A stretch of 35,012 nt of DNA from the NCBI GenBank assembly GCA_040754395.1, contig JBFMCL010000004.1:1-35012 (forward strand). The letters are read 5' to 3'. Shown here piece after piece: positions 8,747 to 16,460 of the stretch (positions are counted from its first letter, which is position 1; the number at the start of each line of letters is the position of its first letter). The notes below the pieces were generated by a model that had not been told where the DNA came from, searched no databases, and worked only from the letters and a program-made list of their open reading frames with translations. The DNA comes from Nitrospirota bacterium. Its GTDB lineage: Bacteria > Nitrospirota > Thermodesulfovibrionia > Thermodesulfovibrionales > SM23-35. The position numbers were made by a program, and so were the translations under genes.

Positions 8747-9823
8747 ATGGCACTGTTTAATTACGCAACCAAGGAAATCACCATAAAAATTGTATACTAT
8801 GGCCCCGGGCTAAGTGGCAAAACCACCAATCTTCAGTATTTGCATTCCATCTTTGACCCCTCCAAGAGGGGAAAATTGCTTTCACTGGCTACAGAGGCTG
8901 ACAGGACATTGTTTTTTGACTTCCTGCCGGTTGAACTTGGAAAGATCCATGATTTTTCCATCAGGTTTCAGCTTTATACAGTTCCCGGTCAGGTCAGGTA
9001 CAATGCAACAAGGAAACTCGTACTCAAAGGTGCAGATGCCATTGTATTTGTGGCAGACTCGCAGCGCGAGATGAGAGAACAGAATATCGAAAGTCTACAG
9101 AACATGAATGATAATCTTCTCGCAAACAACATTAATCCAGAGGACATCCCTGTGGTGCTTCAATACAACAAAAGGGATCTCTCGAACATTCTTTCAGTAC
9201 AGGAAATGAACGGGTATCTTAATGAGAACAATAAATATGACTTCAGGGAAGCGATCGCTATCAGCGGTGACGGAGTCGAGGATACCTTTCAGCATATAAC
9301 CCGTCTGGTTATCGAGGGCATATCAAGAAAACACAAGATCGTGGTGCAATCAGCAAAAGATGTATCGGAACCTGAACGGAAAGAAAAGAAACCCGAAGAA
9401 CAGGTCACTGCAAAAGAGCCACGCAAAAAACCCGATGCTGCATCCCCGATTTTTCAGACAACACGATATGAAGACAGGGAAATAGAGGTTCAGGAGCGCC
9501 AATATGATTTATCGGAATCTGCACCTGAGACCATTCAACAGTTTGTCTATGAAGAAACTTCCCGCCCTGAAGAAGCATTGGCAAAAGAAGTCAAGGAAGA
9601 CAAGGAGATACCTGCAATATCTGAAGCAAAACTTGATGCTTTGGTCAATGGGGTTGCCGAAATATCGCTCATGATAAAGGAGCTAAGCAGTGCCCTTTCG
9701 CAGATTCAGAATGAAATGAAGGATTTCAAAAAAGAACAGAGAGAGACCAATGGTCTGCTCAGGGAGCTTTTAGGAAGTCTCGAAAACATCAAAGTAAAAA
9801 AAAGATGGTTCCGTTTTTCCTGA
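8747..9823 (+). CDS. mglA: MglA-type small GTPase with long C-terminal extension
   Basis: Ras-like GTPase of the bacterial MglA polarity family. The P-loop is GPGLSGKTT (19-27). The family-typical TVPG (78-81) replaces the usual DxxG, and NKRDL (141-145) gives guanine specificity. In Myxococcus and Thermus, MglA sets cell polarity and controls type IV pili or gliding. The canonical domain ends near residue 200. The remaining 155 residues are charged and probably disordered, followed by a coiled-coil-like helix (about 290-345). This extension is absent from the short myxobacterial protein and may hold partner or regulatory contacts. No MglB (Roadblock) gene is adjacent. Cotranscription with the diguanylate cyclase suggests a functional link to c-di-GMP. 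Confidence 0.88.
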   Translation: MALFNYATKEITIKIVYYGPGLSGKTTNLQYLHSIFDPSKRGKLLSLATEADRTLFFDFLPVELGKIHDFSIRFQLYTVPGQVRYNATRKLVLKGADAIVFVADSQREMREQNIESLQNMNDNLLANNINPEDIPVVLQYNKRDLSNILSVQEMNGYLNENNKYDFREAIAISGDGVEDTFQHITRLVIEGISRKHKIVVQSAKDVSEPERKEKKPEEQVTAKEPRKKPDAASPIFQTTRYEDREIEVQERQYDLSESAPETIQQFVYEETSRPEEALAKEVKEDKEIPAISEAKLDALVNGVAEISLMIKELSSALSQIQNEMKDFKKEQRETNGLLRELLGSLENIKVKKRWFRFS

Positions 9824-9828
9824 TCAGA

Positions 9829-11328
9829 TCAGATCTTCTCCAGTGACTTGATCAGCGCTTCTGCCTTTTTCAGTGTCTCGTAATACTCTTTCTCAGGATC
9901 CGAATCTGCAACAATTCCCGCGCCTGCCTGCACATAGGCAATATCGTCTTTTATCACGAACGTTCTGATCACGATATTCAGATCCATGTCTCCTGAAAAA
10001 CTGAAATATCCGATGGATCCTGTATAGAATCCGCGCCTGACCGGCTCCAGTTCATCAATAATCTGCATGCATCGGACTTTCGGCACACCTGTTATGGTAC
10101 CACCAGGAAAGGCTGCCTTAACTGCATCATAACAGTCCTTTGATGTTGACAGGGTTCCGAGCACGTTTGAAACAATGTGAATTACATGAGAATAATCCTC
10201 TGTAATCATCAATTCGTCAACTGTCACGGAACCGTATGCAGAGACCCTTCCGAGATCATTCCTCTCAAGGTCTATCAGCATGATATGTTCTGCCCTCTCC
10301 TTCTCGTTCAGCAGCAGTTCTGTACGCATTCTTTCGTCCTCACTCCGGTTTCTGCCCCTTGGTCGTGTACCTGCAATAGGTCTTGTATCGACAGATCTTC
10401 CTCTGACTCTCAGCAGCCTTTCCGGTGATGAACTGACTATTGTGTATTCACCGAAATCACAATAAGCGGCAAATGGAGACGGATTGATCGACCTCAATAT
10501 CCTGTAGAGTTCCCAGGAGTCTCTTCCGTTGAGATACGCCGAAACCCTCTGTGAAAGATTTGCCTGAAATATGTCGCCTGCGGCTATGTATTCCTTCGCC
10601 CTCCGTACAATGTCCATATATACGCGTTTTTTCATCTCATGGACGACATCGATCTTGCGTCCCCGCATAACATGTCTTTCGTAAGATTCATTAGGGTAAA
10701 TATCCGGCTTATGTCTTTTGATCCTTTTGCGCGTGTGATCGATTTCCGCTTCAGCCTCAGCATATTTCTGATTCCAGTCTATTTCTCGATATGATACCGC
10801 CGGATCAATAGCCTCCGGCAGCCCAGGGCATATTATTATCCAGCTCTGCTGCCTGATGTGATCAATAACGATCAATTTGTTAATCATCAGGAAATGCGCA
10901 TCGGGAAAACCGAGATCATCTACGGCCTTTCTCGGAAGATTTTCGAAATAATGTGCAAAATCATACCCCAGGATTCCAACGAATCCTCCCTGAAATGGCC
11001 CGAGATGTGCGTGGGGTATCTGACGATATTTCTTCATCAGCGTTTTTAATATATCCAATGGCTGACGGGATACTATTTCTATATCATGATTCGATTTGAT
11101 CTCTATCAGCCCTTTTTTTATCATGATTTCCATGCATGGATCAAAACCGATGAAAGAATATCGTGCGATTTTTTCAGGACCTTTAATACTTTCCAGGAGA
11201 AAACTCTTTTTGTCTTTGAGCGGTTCATATAATAAATACGGCGGAGAATATGTTATTTCACCGCAAACAGGCACAATGCCCTCATTTCTTGCTTTATCTA
11301 TGAAATCTTTTTGAGAGGGAATTATCAT
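9829..11328 (-). CDS. Anthranilate / aminodeoxychorismate synthase component I (TrpE/PabB family)
   Basis: Chorismate-utilising enzyme that aminates chorismate to anthranilate (tryptophan) or aminodeoxychorismate (folate). The 499-aa protein has the N-terminal domain with LLES (44-47), a tryptophan-site motif of TrpE. The C-terminal chorismate-binding domain has RPIAGTRPRG, LIDLERNDLGR, PGGTITGVPK and IVADSDPEKEY. Signatures are mixed. LLES, PIAGT (Ala rather than the Lys of many PabB) and QAGAGI favour TrpE. GGTITG, GDMDLNIVIRT and the SDPE ending resemble PabB. No glutaminase subunit or other trp/pab gene is adjacent to decide. It converges on mglA with a 5-bp gap. The family is certain; the exact reaction is not. 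Confidence 0.85.
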   Translation of the reverse strand: MIIPSQKDFIDKARNEGIVPVCGEITYSPPYLLYEPLKDKKSFLLESIKGPEKIARYSFIGFDPCMEIMIKKGLIEIKSNHDIEIVSRQPLDILKTLMKKYRQIPHAHLGPFQGGFVGILGYDFAHYFENLPRKAVDDLGFPDAHFLMINKLIVIDHIRQQSWIIICPGLPEAIDPAVSYREIDWNQKYAEAEAEIDHTRKRIKRHKPDIYPNESYERHVMRGRKIDVVHEMKKRVYMDIVRRAKEYIAAGDIFQANLSQRVSAYLNGRDSWELYRILRSINPSPFAAYCDFGEYTIVSSSPERLLRVRGRSVDTRPIAGTRPRGRNRSEDERMRTELLLNEKERAEHIMLIDLERNDLGRVSAYGSVTVDELMITEDYSHVIHIVSNVLGTLSTSKDCYDAVKAAFPGGTITGVPKVRCMQIIDELEPVRRGFYTGSIGYFSFSGDMDLNIVIRTFVIKDDIAYVQAGAGIVADSDPEKEYYETLKKAEALIKSLEKI

Positions 11329-11355
11329 CTCTTACAGGATCTCCCGTAAAAAAAT

Positions 11356-11361
11356 ATTATA
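11356..11361 (-). promoter_or_regulatory. -10 element for the TrpE/PabB gene
   Basis: On the minus strand, a TATAAT hexamer sits in TTGGTATATAATAT, about 28 nt before the ATG at 11328. GGGAG lies between it and the start as a possible ribosome-binding site. No good -35 is seen at the normal distance. Confidence 0.45.
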
Positions 11362-11563
11362 TACCAAACAGCTTTGTCAGATATTACCCTAAAAAACAAT
11401 TCTTTTGCAGAGATGTTATACTCGGAACCTTAATATGTAGTAATTGTACTACATGTAGTTTTCTTGATTATGACACGATACTGTCGTTTTTGACGATATT
11501 ATTTCATAATGGTTTGTGATAATGTGATAGAGACGAGGATAATCATGATGCCGGAGAGAGGAT

Positions 11564-11944
11564 ATGATCAGGCTTGAATGTCCTGCATGCAGAAAAGATT
11601 CTTACAGTGCATCAGTAAGGGACTTCAGACAATGTCCTTACTGCAGAACATTTTTCAGCGGAAAATACGGCATAGAAAAACGACGTGATGCAAGAGTTAG
11701 CAAGGATATCCCGGTTGTGCTCTCCTACCATGAAAAAAACCTCAGCGCGAACCTAGTCGACATTTCTGTCAATGGTGTCAGCATCAGGATTCCAGGCAAT
11801 GAATATCTTCCTGTAGGTGAAATAATACATCTCAATATACGTGATTCATCTGCAGAAGCCCAGGTCAAGTGGATAATAAACAACGACACCCCTTCTGTTA
11901 CCATGGCAGGGTTCAGAATTGTGAACGGTCAATTGAATCCCTGA
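11564..11944 (+). CDS. Zinc-ribbon PilZ domain protein
   Basis: A small 126-aa c-di-GMP receptor candidate. Residues 6-27 hold two CxxC pairs (CPAC and CPYC), a probable zinc ribbon. The PilZ signature follows: an Arg-rich segment EKRRDAR (about 38-44) supplying the RxxxR motif, and DISVNG (66-71) matching [D/N]xSxxG. Both halves needed for c-di-GMP binding are present. The ATG is preceded by GAGAGGA at close spacing. There is no enzymatic domain, so it probably passes c-di-GMP signals to a partner through the zinc ribbon. It converges on another PilZ gene 31 bp away. Confidence 0.8.
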   Translation: MIRLECPACRKDSYSASVRDFRQCPYCRTFFSGKYGIEKRRDARVSKDIPVVLSYHEKNLSANLVDISVNGVSIRIPGNEYLPVGEIIHLNIRDSSAEAQVKWIINNDTPSVTMAGFRIVNGQLNP

Positions 11945-11975
11945 AAAACACACAAAAACAATGCGCGGTGTGTCC

Positions 11976-12281
11976 TTACAACAAGTGCTGCACAAAACGT
12001 GTAAACGCCTTATCTTTTTCAGTAAGTTCGATGCCGGTTCCAAATAGCCAGTTCGCTTCTGTTATCTTTGCATTTCTTTTCACAATTCCCTTGAGAGAGG
12101 CAATCCCTTCACCGGGAAGATAAAGGTCTATTGAAAGCACCTTTTCATTCGGCAGTAGCACACCCCGCACAAACAAGCCGTTGTAGGAAATATCCCCGGT
12201 TATACCCCCACAATAGAAATTTTCTGAATAGATTTTCACCAGCAGCTTCTTCGCAAACCTTCTGTTTTTTCTCAAATCCAT
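11976..12281 (-). CDS. PilZ domain protein, single domain
   Basis: A 101-aa protein consisting almost entirely of a PilZ domain. RKNRR (residues 4-8) gives the RxxxR motif and GDISYNG (29-35) gives DxSxxG, so c-di-GMP binding is expected. The C-terminal FGTGIEL strand is typical of the fold. It converges on the zinc-ribbon PilZ gene at 11564-11944 and lies 130 bp downstream of pyrF on the same strand. No strong ribosome-binding site is seen before ATG 12281. It may be a stand-alone adaptor; the target is unknown. Confidence 0.75.
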   Translation of the reverse strand: MDLRKNRRFAKKLLVKIYSENFYCGGITGDISYNGLFVRGVLLPNEKVLSIDLYLPGEGIASLKGIVKRNAKITEANWLFGTGIELTEKDKAFTRFVQHLL

Positions 12282-12411
12282 GAATTATCTTCAATACCTT
12301 ATAACATGCCGGATTGTGTTTCCTGGCCATGATCCTGTCCCGTACGAAATAGTCTTCTCATGTATTCAGGCATAAACACGTTAAATGTTGCGCAGAATAT
12401 TGTCTCTGTTT

Positions 12412-13131
12412 TCAGGCTGTCAGCATTTCAAGCTCAATCAGTTCTATGGCTTTCCGGGGATCAGGTTGCTGAAAGACCGCACGGCCTAATACGAGGTAAT
12501 CAGCCCCTTGCCTTATCGCATCTTTTGGGGTCACTGTTCTCATTTGGTCATCAGGAGGTGACCATGAGGGTCGTATGCCCGGTGTTATAATGAGAAAATC
12601 TTTCCCGCAACAGTCTCTTATCATCTCAGCCTCTCTGGCGGATGCCACCACCCCGTCAAGCCCGGCATTTAAGGCGAGTGTGGCCAAATGACGCACATGA
12701 GTTCTCAGGCCATGCTGAATTCCGAATTCCTCTCTTAGTGTTTCACGTGAAAGACTTGTTAACACTGTAACACCGAGCATGATTGGCCTCTGGATATTCT
12801 CCTTAAGGCAGAACTCAACAACCTTTCCCCTGCATCGTTGCATCATCTCAAATCCCCCGGATGCATGCACATTAAACATATGTATTCCAAGTGCTGTCAC
12901 GGAAACCGATGCCTTAGAGACGGTATTCGGTATATCATGGAATTTTAGGTCGAGAAAAACTTTTTTCCCTTTGTTATTAATCTCTTCGACAATTTTTGGG
13001 CCGCAGGATGTAAATAATTCAAGTCCTACTTTAAATATATCTATGTAATCCATGAATTTATCTACTATTTCCAAAGCATATCCATGATCTGACAGATCAA
13101 GTGCAAGAATAAGCTTTTTTGTTTTTGACAT
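12412..13131 (-). CDS. pyrF: Orotidine 5'-phosphate decarboxylase
   Basis: Last step of de novo UMP synthesis, decarboxylating OMP in the cytoplasm. The N-terminal LILALDL strand is followed by the catalytic segment FLDLKFHDIPNTV, whose Asp/Lys/Asp residues carry out catalysis. The phosphate-binding end has ITPGIRP and a GADYLVLGRA segment. I chose the ATG at 13131 (MSKTKK, 239 aa) because AAAGGA lies 6-7 nt upstream. A GTG at 13155 would add eight residues and include that site. It lies 31 bp after dcd, so the two pyrimidine genes are probably cotranscribed. Confidence 0.95.
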   Translation of the reverse strand: MSKTKKLILALDLSDHGYALEIVDKFMDYIDIFKVGLELFTSCGPKIVEEINNKGKKVFLDLKFHDIPNTVSKASVSVTALGIHMFNVHASGGFEMMQRCRGKVVEFCLKENIQRPIMLGVTVLTSLSRETLREEFGIQHGLRTHVRHLATLALNAGLDGVVASAREAEMIRDCCGKDFLIITPGIRPSWSPPDDQMRTVTPKDAIRQGADYLVLGRAVFQQPDPRKAIELIELEMLTA

Positions 13132-13162
13132 ACCGCATCCTTTCAGTGATATCACGCGTGAA

Positions 13163-13711
13163 TCACATTTTCGCGAGAGTTATCCCCTTCTGTGACTGGT
13201 ATTTCCCCGCCTTATCAGCATATGATTTTTCGCATACATCCGAAGCCTCCAGAAAGACAAGCTGCGCTATTCCCTCATTCGCATATAATTTTGCGGGAAG
13301 TGGTGAGGTATTGGATATTTCAATTGTCACATACCCTTCCCATTCCGGCTCAAGAGGTGTCACATTTACTATAATGCCACATCTGGCATAGGTAGATTTC
13401 CCAAGACATATTACAAGGACATTCCTTGGGATCCTGAAATATTCTGCAGAACGCCCGAGAACAAATGAATTCGGAGGAATAATGCAGGTCTCTCCCTTGA
13501 AATCAATAAAACTCTCTGTACCAAAATTCTTCGGATCAATGAGAGTTGCAGTAATACAGGAAAGCACCTTGAATTCATCGGAAATCCTCATATCGTAGCC
13601 GTATGAACTTACCCCGTAAGATATGACACCTTTTCTGATCTGTTCTTTGTCAAAAGGGGTAATCATACCCTTTTCTGCCATTTCCTTTATCCATCGGTCA
13701 TTTTTTACCAT
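13163..13711 (-). CDS. dcd: dCTP deaminase
   Basis: Deaminates dCTP to dUTP, feeding dTMP synthesis. The 182-aa protein has the trimeric dUTPase-like fold markers: [11 protein letters not shown] near the middle, then [14 protein letters not shown] with the catalytic Glu, GIAQLVF, and the C-terminal [11 protein letters not shown] closing segment. Whether it also hydrolyses dUTP, as bifunctional Dcd-Dut enzymes do, cannot be told by eye. AAGGAG lies about 10 nt before the ATG. It precedes pyrF by 31 bp on the same strand, giving a small pyrimidine nucleotide unit. Confidence 0.93.
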   Translation of the reverse strand: MVKNDRWIKEMAEKGMITPFDKEQIRKGVISYGVSSYGYDMRISDEFKVLSCITATLIDPKNFGTESFIDFKGETCIIPPNSFVLGRSAEYFRIPRNVLVICLGKSTYARCGIIVNVTPLEPEWEGYVTIEISNTSPLPAKLYANEGIAQLVFLEASDVCEKSYADKAGKYQSQKGITLAKM

Positions 13712-13846
13712 TGAACGGAAACTCCTTCAGGAAATTATTATTTGCTCGGAGATTACCATAAAGACATACTGCATGACAAGCACCCCTGAAGATATGGCCG
13801 ATATCCTGGGCTGAAGACTGAAAAAGACAGGGAATGAATAAAAACG

Positions 13847-14134
13847 CTACTGTTTCTTCTTTGTTGTTCTTTTTTTTGCTTTCTTAGGCAGCTTCTCTCG
13901 TTTTTCTTCTGCTGACAACGCTTCAAGATACTGATTGAAATATCCGAGAGTTTCCTTTGCGACATCCTCCTGCAGCTTCTGAATCGCAAAGCCGGCATGC
14001 ACTATTACATAATCCCCAACATTTACCTCATTCTCAAGCAGCATAAGGCTTATATCGCGCCGAGCGCCATATACATCAATAACAGCCCTCGAATCCTCAA
14101 TGCTGATAATTTTTGATGGTATTGCAAGGCACAT
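13847..14134 (-). CDS. hypC: HypC/HupF-type [NiFe] hydrogenase maturation chaperone
   Basis: Starts with the invariant MCLAIP, whose Cys2 contacts HypD and the hydrogenase large-subunit precursor during Fe(CN)2CO insertion. The small beta-barrel continues to VGDYVIVHAGFAI, followed by the usual helix. At 95 aa it is slightly long because of an extra tail (from about residue 77) very rich in Lys with few acidic residues. A perfect GGAGG lies 9 nt before the ATG. No hypA, B, D, E or F or hydrogenase structural gene is in the window, so this copy is isolated from its usual cluster. Its upstream region holds a TATACT -10 and a 16-bp palindrome. Confidence 0.9.
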   Translation of the reverse strand: MCLAIPSKIISIEDSRAVIDVYGARRDISLMLLENEVNVGDYVIVHAGFAIQKLQEDVAKETLGYFNQYLEALSAEEKREKLPKKAKKRTTKKKQ

Positions 14135-14171
14135 TTCTTTACTCCTCCAGATAAATGGCTTTATTTAATTA

Positions 14172-14196
14172 AGTATATCATATTTATTAATAAATA
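14172..14196 (-). promoter_or_regulatory. hypC promoter -10 with 16-bp palindrome
   Basis: On the minus strand an extended -10 (TGA then TATACT, 14172-14177) lies about 38 nt before the hypC ATG. Just upstream, 14181-14196 is a perfect palindrome TATTTATTAATAAATA covering the spacer and -35 zone. No good -35 hexamer exists there. The palindrome could be an operator for a dimeric regulator, or an AT-rich chance event. Confidence 0.4.
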
Positions 14197-14249
14197 CGTT
14201 TTAGAAAATACAGCGCACTAATCTTTGTATATATCAGCAGGTTTAACTG

Positions 14250-15038
14250 CTATTCGTTGAGATAGCCTTTTATTTCCTCCTCTGCAGTCTGCAAAGCAAA
14301 TTCATCAAAGTATTTTGCTATTGCATCTTCATGTAAAACAATACTTCCGTCATGTTCCCTGTAGTTTTGACTTAAAACGCATTCAAGCTGGTCTTCTCCT
14401 TCTTCCCAATTCCATCCGATGATCTCCTCGATCTCGTCGCCTCTCTGCACATGCCTGAGAGGGAGGAATAACTCCAGATCAAATTTTTTGAAAAGTTTGA
14501 TAAATGCTTCAAGGGAGATGCCTATTTGGTTCACCTTTATCTTGCCGTCGTGGGATTCTCTTTCTCCGCCAATCACGAGTCTGCACCCCAATTTTCTTGC
14601 AAGAGGGATCCTCAGGGCGTGAAAATAGAGATGACAACCGACACAGCTTGAAAAAAAACCATATTTTTTGAACAGATGTGTTGCAGGTCTTCCGCAGAGC
14701 TTCCACCAGAATCCGGGCGAACCCAAAAGAACGGGATCATAGAATCTGACACTTCTCTTTTCCATAACCCTTTTGAGTTCCTCTGTTTTCAAAAAAGGGA
14801 TTTCCCAGTTGCCGTGCTCTGTTCCGGAATATGCGATGGTTGGAAGAATTGCCTTGATAGGCCGCAAATCGCAGGCACGTATGATAGCCGCAATGCTGTC
14901 CCTGCCTGCTATTTCTGCTATGGCGCACTCTGCAGTTTCTTTTATTTCCTCTATTACAGATATCGGAAGCATCCATTCCGGAAGGTCTGTAACCAATTCC
15001 GGTTTGTTCGCCAGCAACTCCAGTATCTTTCTATCCAT
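14250..15038 (-). CDS. PP-loop ATPase-like protein of unknown function
   Basis: I do not recognise a named family. Near residue 45, AEIAGRDSIAAIIRA resembles the SGGxDS P-loop of PP-loop (adenine nucleotide alpha-hydrolase-like) ATPases. In the middle, SSCVGCHLYFHALRIPLARKLG and VIGGERESHDGK look like a Cys-pair/His segment and a nucleotide-loop segment. These fit enzymes that adenylate a substrate, sometimes for sulfur transfer, such as tRNA thiolases or QueC relatives; the assignment is by motif only. At 262 aa it is soluble with no signal peptide. It starts 5 nt after the apgM stop with no visible ribosome-binding site, so it is probably translationally coupled to apgM. The substrate is unknown. 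Confidence 0.6.
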   Translation of the reverse strand: MDRKILELLANKPELVTDLPEWMLPISVIEEIKETAECAIAEIAGRDSIAAIIRACDLRPIKAILPTIAYSGTEHGNWEIPFLKTEELKRVMEKRSVRFYDPVLLGSPGFWWKLCGRPATHLFKKYGFFSSCVGCHLYFHALRIPLARKLGCRLVIGGERESHDGKIKVNQIGISLEAFIKLFKKFDLELFLPLRHVQRGDEIEEIIGWNWEEGEDQLECVLSQNYREHDGSIVLHEDAIAKYFDEFALQTAEEEIKGYLNE

Positions 15039-15043
15039 AAATT

Positions 15044-16342
15044 CTATAATGTCAGCGGTTTGTATTGTCCGGGATAATAAGGCTGGTCAACAGGCGTATC
15101 CATTAACCCGTGCATTTTCCCCCTGTCCAGAAAATTGAGGATAAGATACATCATTTCCTTCCCCTTCACAATGCCCAGGCCACCTCTCGGACAACTTATT
15201 TCATTAAATTCACCGACTTTGTCCTTTCTGACATATTTGCCTACCATCGTCAATGGCACAGTCTCCCCTGTATGTATCATAGTACCGGAGCTTGCGGTTG
15301 AATGATCGGCTGTTATTACGAGAAGGACCTCACTGTCCTTGATTATATCATCGACTGCTATTGACATTGCACGGTCTATAGCCTCTATCACGTCTTTCTT
15401 GTACCAGGGATTCTTCGTATGGCCAGCTTCATCCGGCATCTTTGTGTGAACGTGGATAAAGTCATATTCTAAAGCGTCTCTGGCCAATGAGAGACGGTAC
15501 TTAAGGTCTTCTTCGACGTTTCCTGTATCATTGACCCTGACCGTATCGATCCCCAGTGCACTGCATATCCCCCAGTAAATTGCGCCAGAGGATATCGATA
15601 GCCCACGAAGTCCCCAGGCATCCCTCAATGACATCAATTTCTTCTTTTTCCCCGGTCTCTGCGTTACCAGCGCATTTACCGGAAGGAGATTGGCTTCCAT
15701 ACGTTCTTTGTTGATCGCATGCCCGGAAAGTGTCCTAAAAGACCAGATAAGGTATTCATTCAAAGACTCGGCTGTCTTTTTTGCAGCCAGAGATACTTTC
15801 CTTGTATTCAAAGGCAATACCTCCATGATATCTTTTCCCTCATATACGGGATCTGAATCCGTGATATTTTTCGATACATTGCCGCTCATGACGAGAAACC
15901 CGTGTATGCCTTTTGAATGCACGAGTTTAAACCTGACTCCCTGATCACTGAATGAATGAATCGATTCCATCAGGACCTTTGCTTCTTCATTGGGCATTTC
16001 AGGGCATCCGTACCGTAACATAAGTCTTTTTTCCTTTTCTTCGACAGAACACAGATGGCATAATGCCACGACATCGTTGGCAGACACATTTACTCCCTCC
16101 CCTATTGCCTCAATGATCCCCCTGCCAGGGAAGTCACTTATGTCATACCCAAAAATAACAAAGTGGGCGGTCTCGCTCGACATGGGAATTCCCTGTAAGG
16201 TGCTGTGGTATAGTCCGTTCATACCAAGGGAGGAAAGGTGGTCCAGATTGGGGGTATATGCAGCATGCAATGGTGTCTTTCCTTCAAAGCAATCCTGTCC
16301 GCGATCCCCTAACCCGTCCAATATAATCAAGATGCATCGCAT
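15044..16342 (-). CDS. apgM: Archaeal-type 2,3-bisphosphoglycerate-independent phosphoglycerate mutase
   Basis: Interconverts 3- and 2-phosphoglycerate in glycolysis and gluconeogenesis. It belongs to the alkaline phosphatase superfamily. LIILDGLGDRG opens the protein with the first metal Asp. GKTPLHAAYTPNLDHL follows, then PMSSETAHFVIFGYD with the nucleophilic Ser region, HTKMPDEAGH and TADHSTASSG with the distal metal ligands. The 432-aa length fits the archaeal aPGAM branch rather than the longer bacterial GpmI. The start at 16342 (MRCILIILDG) is preceded by a weak AAGG. It is followed after 5 nt by the PP-loop-like gene. With ppdK elsewhere in the window it fits a lower-glycolytic/gluconeogenic role. 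Confidence 0.88.
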   Translation of the reverse strand: MRCILIILDGLGDRGQDCFEGKTPLHAAYTPNLDHLSSLGMNGLYHSTLQGIPMSSETAHFVIFGYDISDFPGRGIIEAIGEGVNVSANDVVALCHLCSVEEKEKRLMLRYGCPEMPNEEAKVLMESIHSFSDQGVRFKLVHSKGIHGFLVMSGNVSKNITDSDPVYEGKDIMEVLPLNTRKVSLAAKKTAESLNEYLIWSFRTLSGHAINKERMEANLLPVNALVTQRPGKKKKLMSLRDAWGLRGLSISSGAIYWGICSALGIDTVRVNDTGNVEEDLKYRLSLARDALEYDFIHVHTKMPDEAGHTKNPWYKKDVIEAIDRAMSIAVDDIIKDSEVLLVITADHSTASSGTMIHTGETVPLTMVGKYVRKDKVGEFNEISCPRGGLGIVKGKEMMYLILNFLDRGKMHGLMDTPVDQPYYPGQYKPLTL

Positions 16343-16422
16343 TGATATATATACCTTATTATGTCACTTTTCTACTAATAGATATTTAAGATATATTATC
16401 TTATTTGTATTGATAATCTCTA

Positions 16423-16451
16423 TTGGACAATTCCCTGCAGCAGGGAATAAT
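16423..16451 (+). promoter_or_regulatory. Candidate PHP-gene promoter containing an inverted repeat
   Basis: TTGGAC (16423-16428), a 17-bp spacer and AATAAT (16446-16451) end nine bases before the ATG at 16461. The spacer holds a perfect inverted repeat, ATTCCCTG (16430-16437) and CAGGGAAT (16441-16448), around CAG. It could be an operator overlapping the -10, so binding would block polymerase. No Shine-Dalgarno is visible after it. Confidence 0.45.
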
Positions 16452-16460
16452 ATTGTATAT

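Noticed and set aside
15990-16460. In-frame extension of the PHP gene across the divergent apgM start, with a hydrophobic stretch
   Set aside because: It would run antisense through conserved apgM codons, and the hydrophobic part arises from AT-rich intergenic DNA. MLIDMHVHTS is a typical PHP start.
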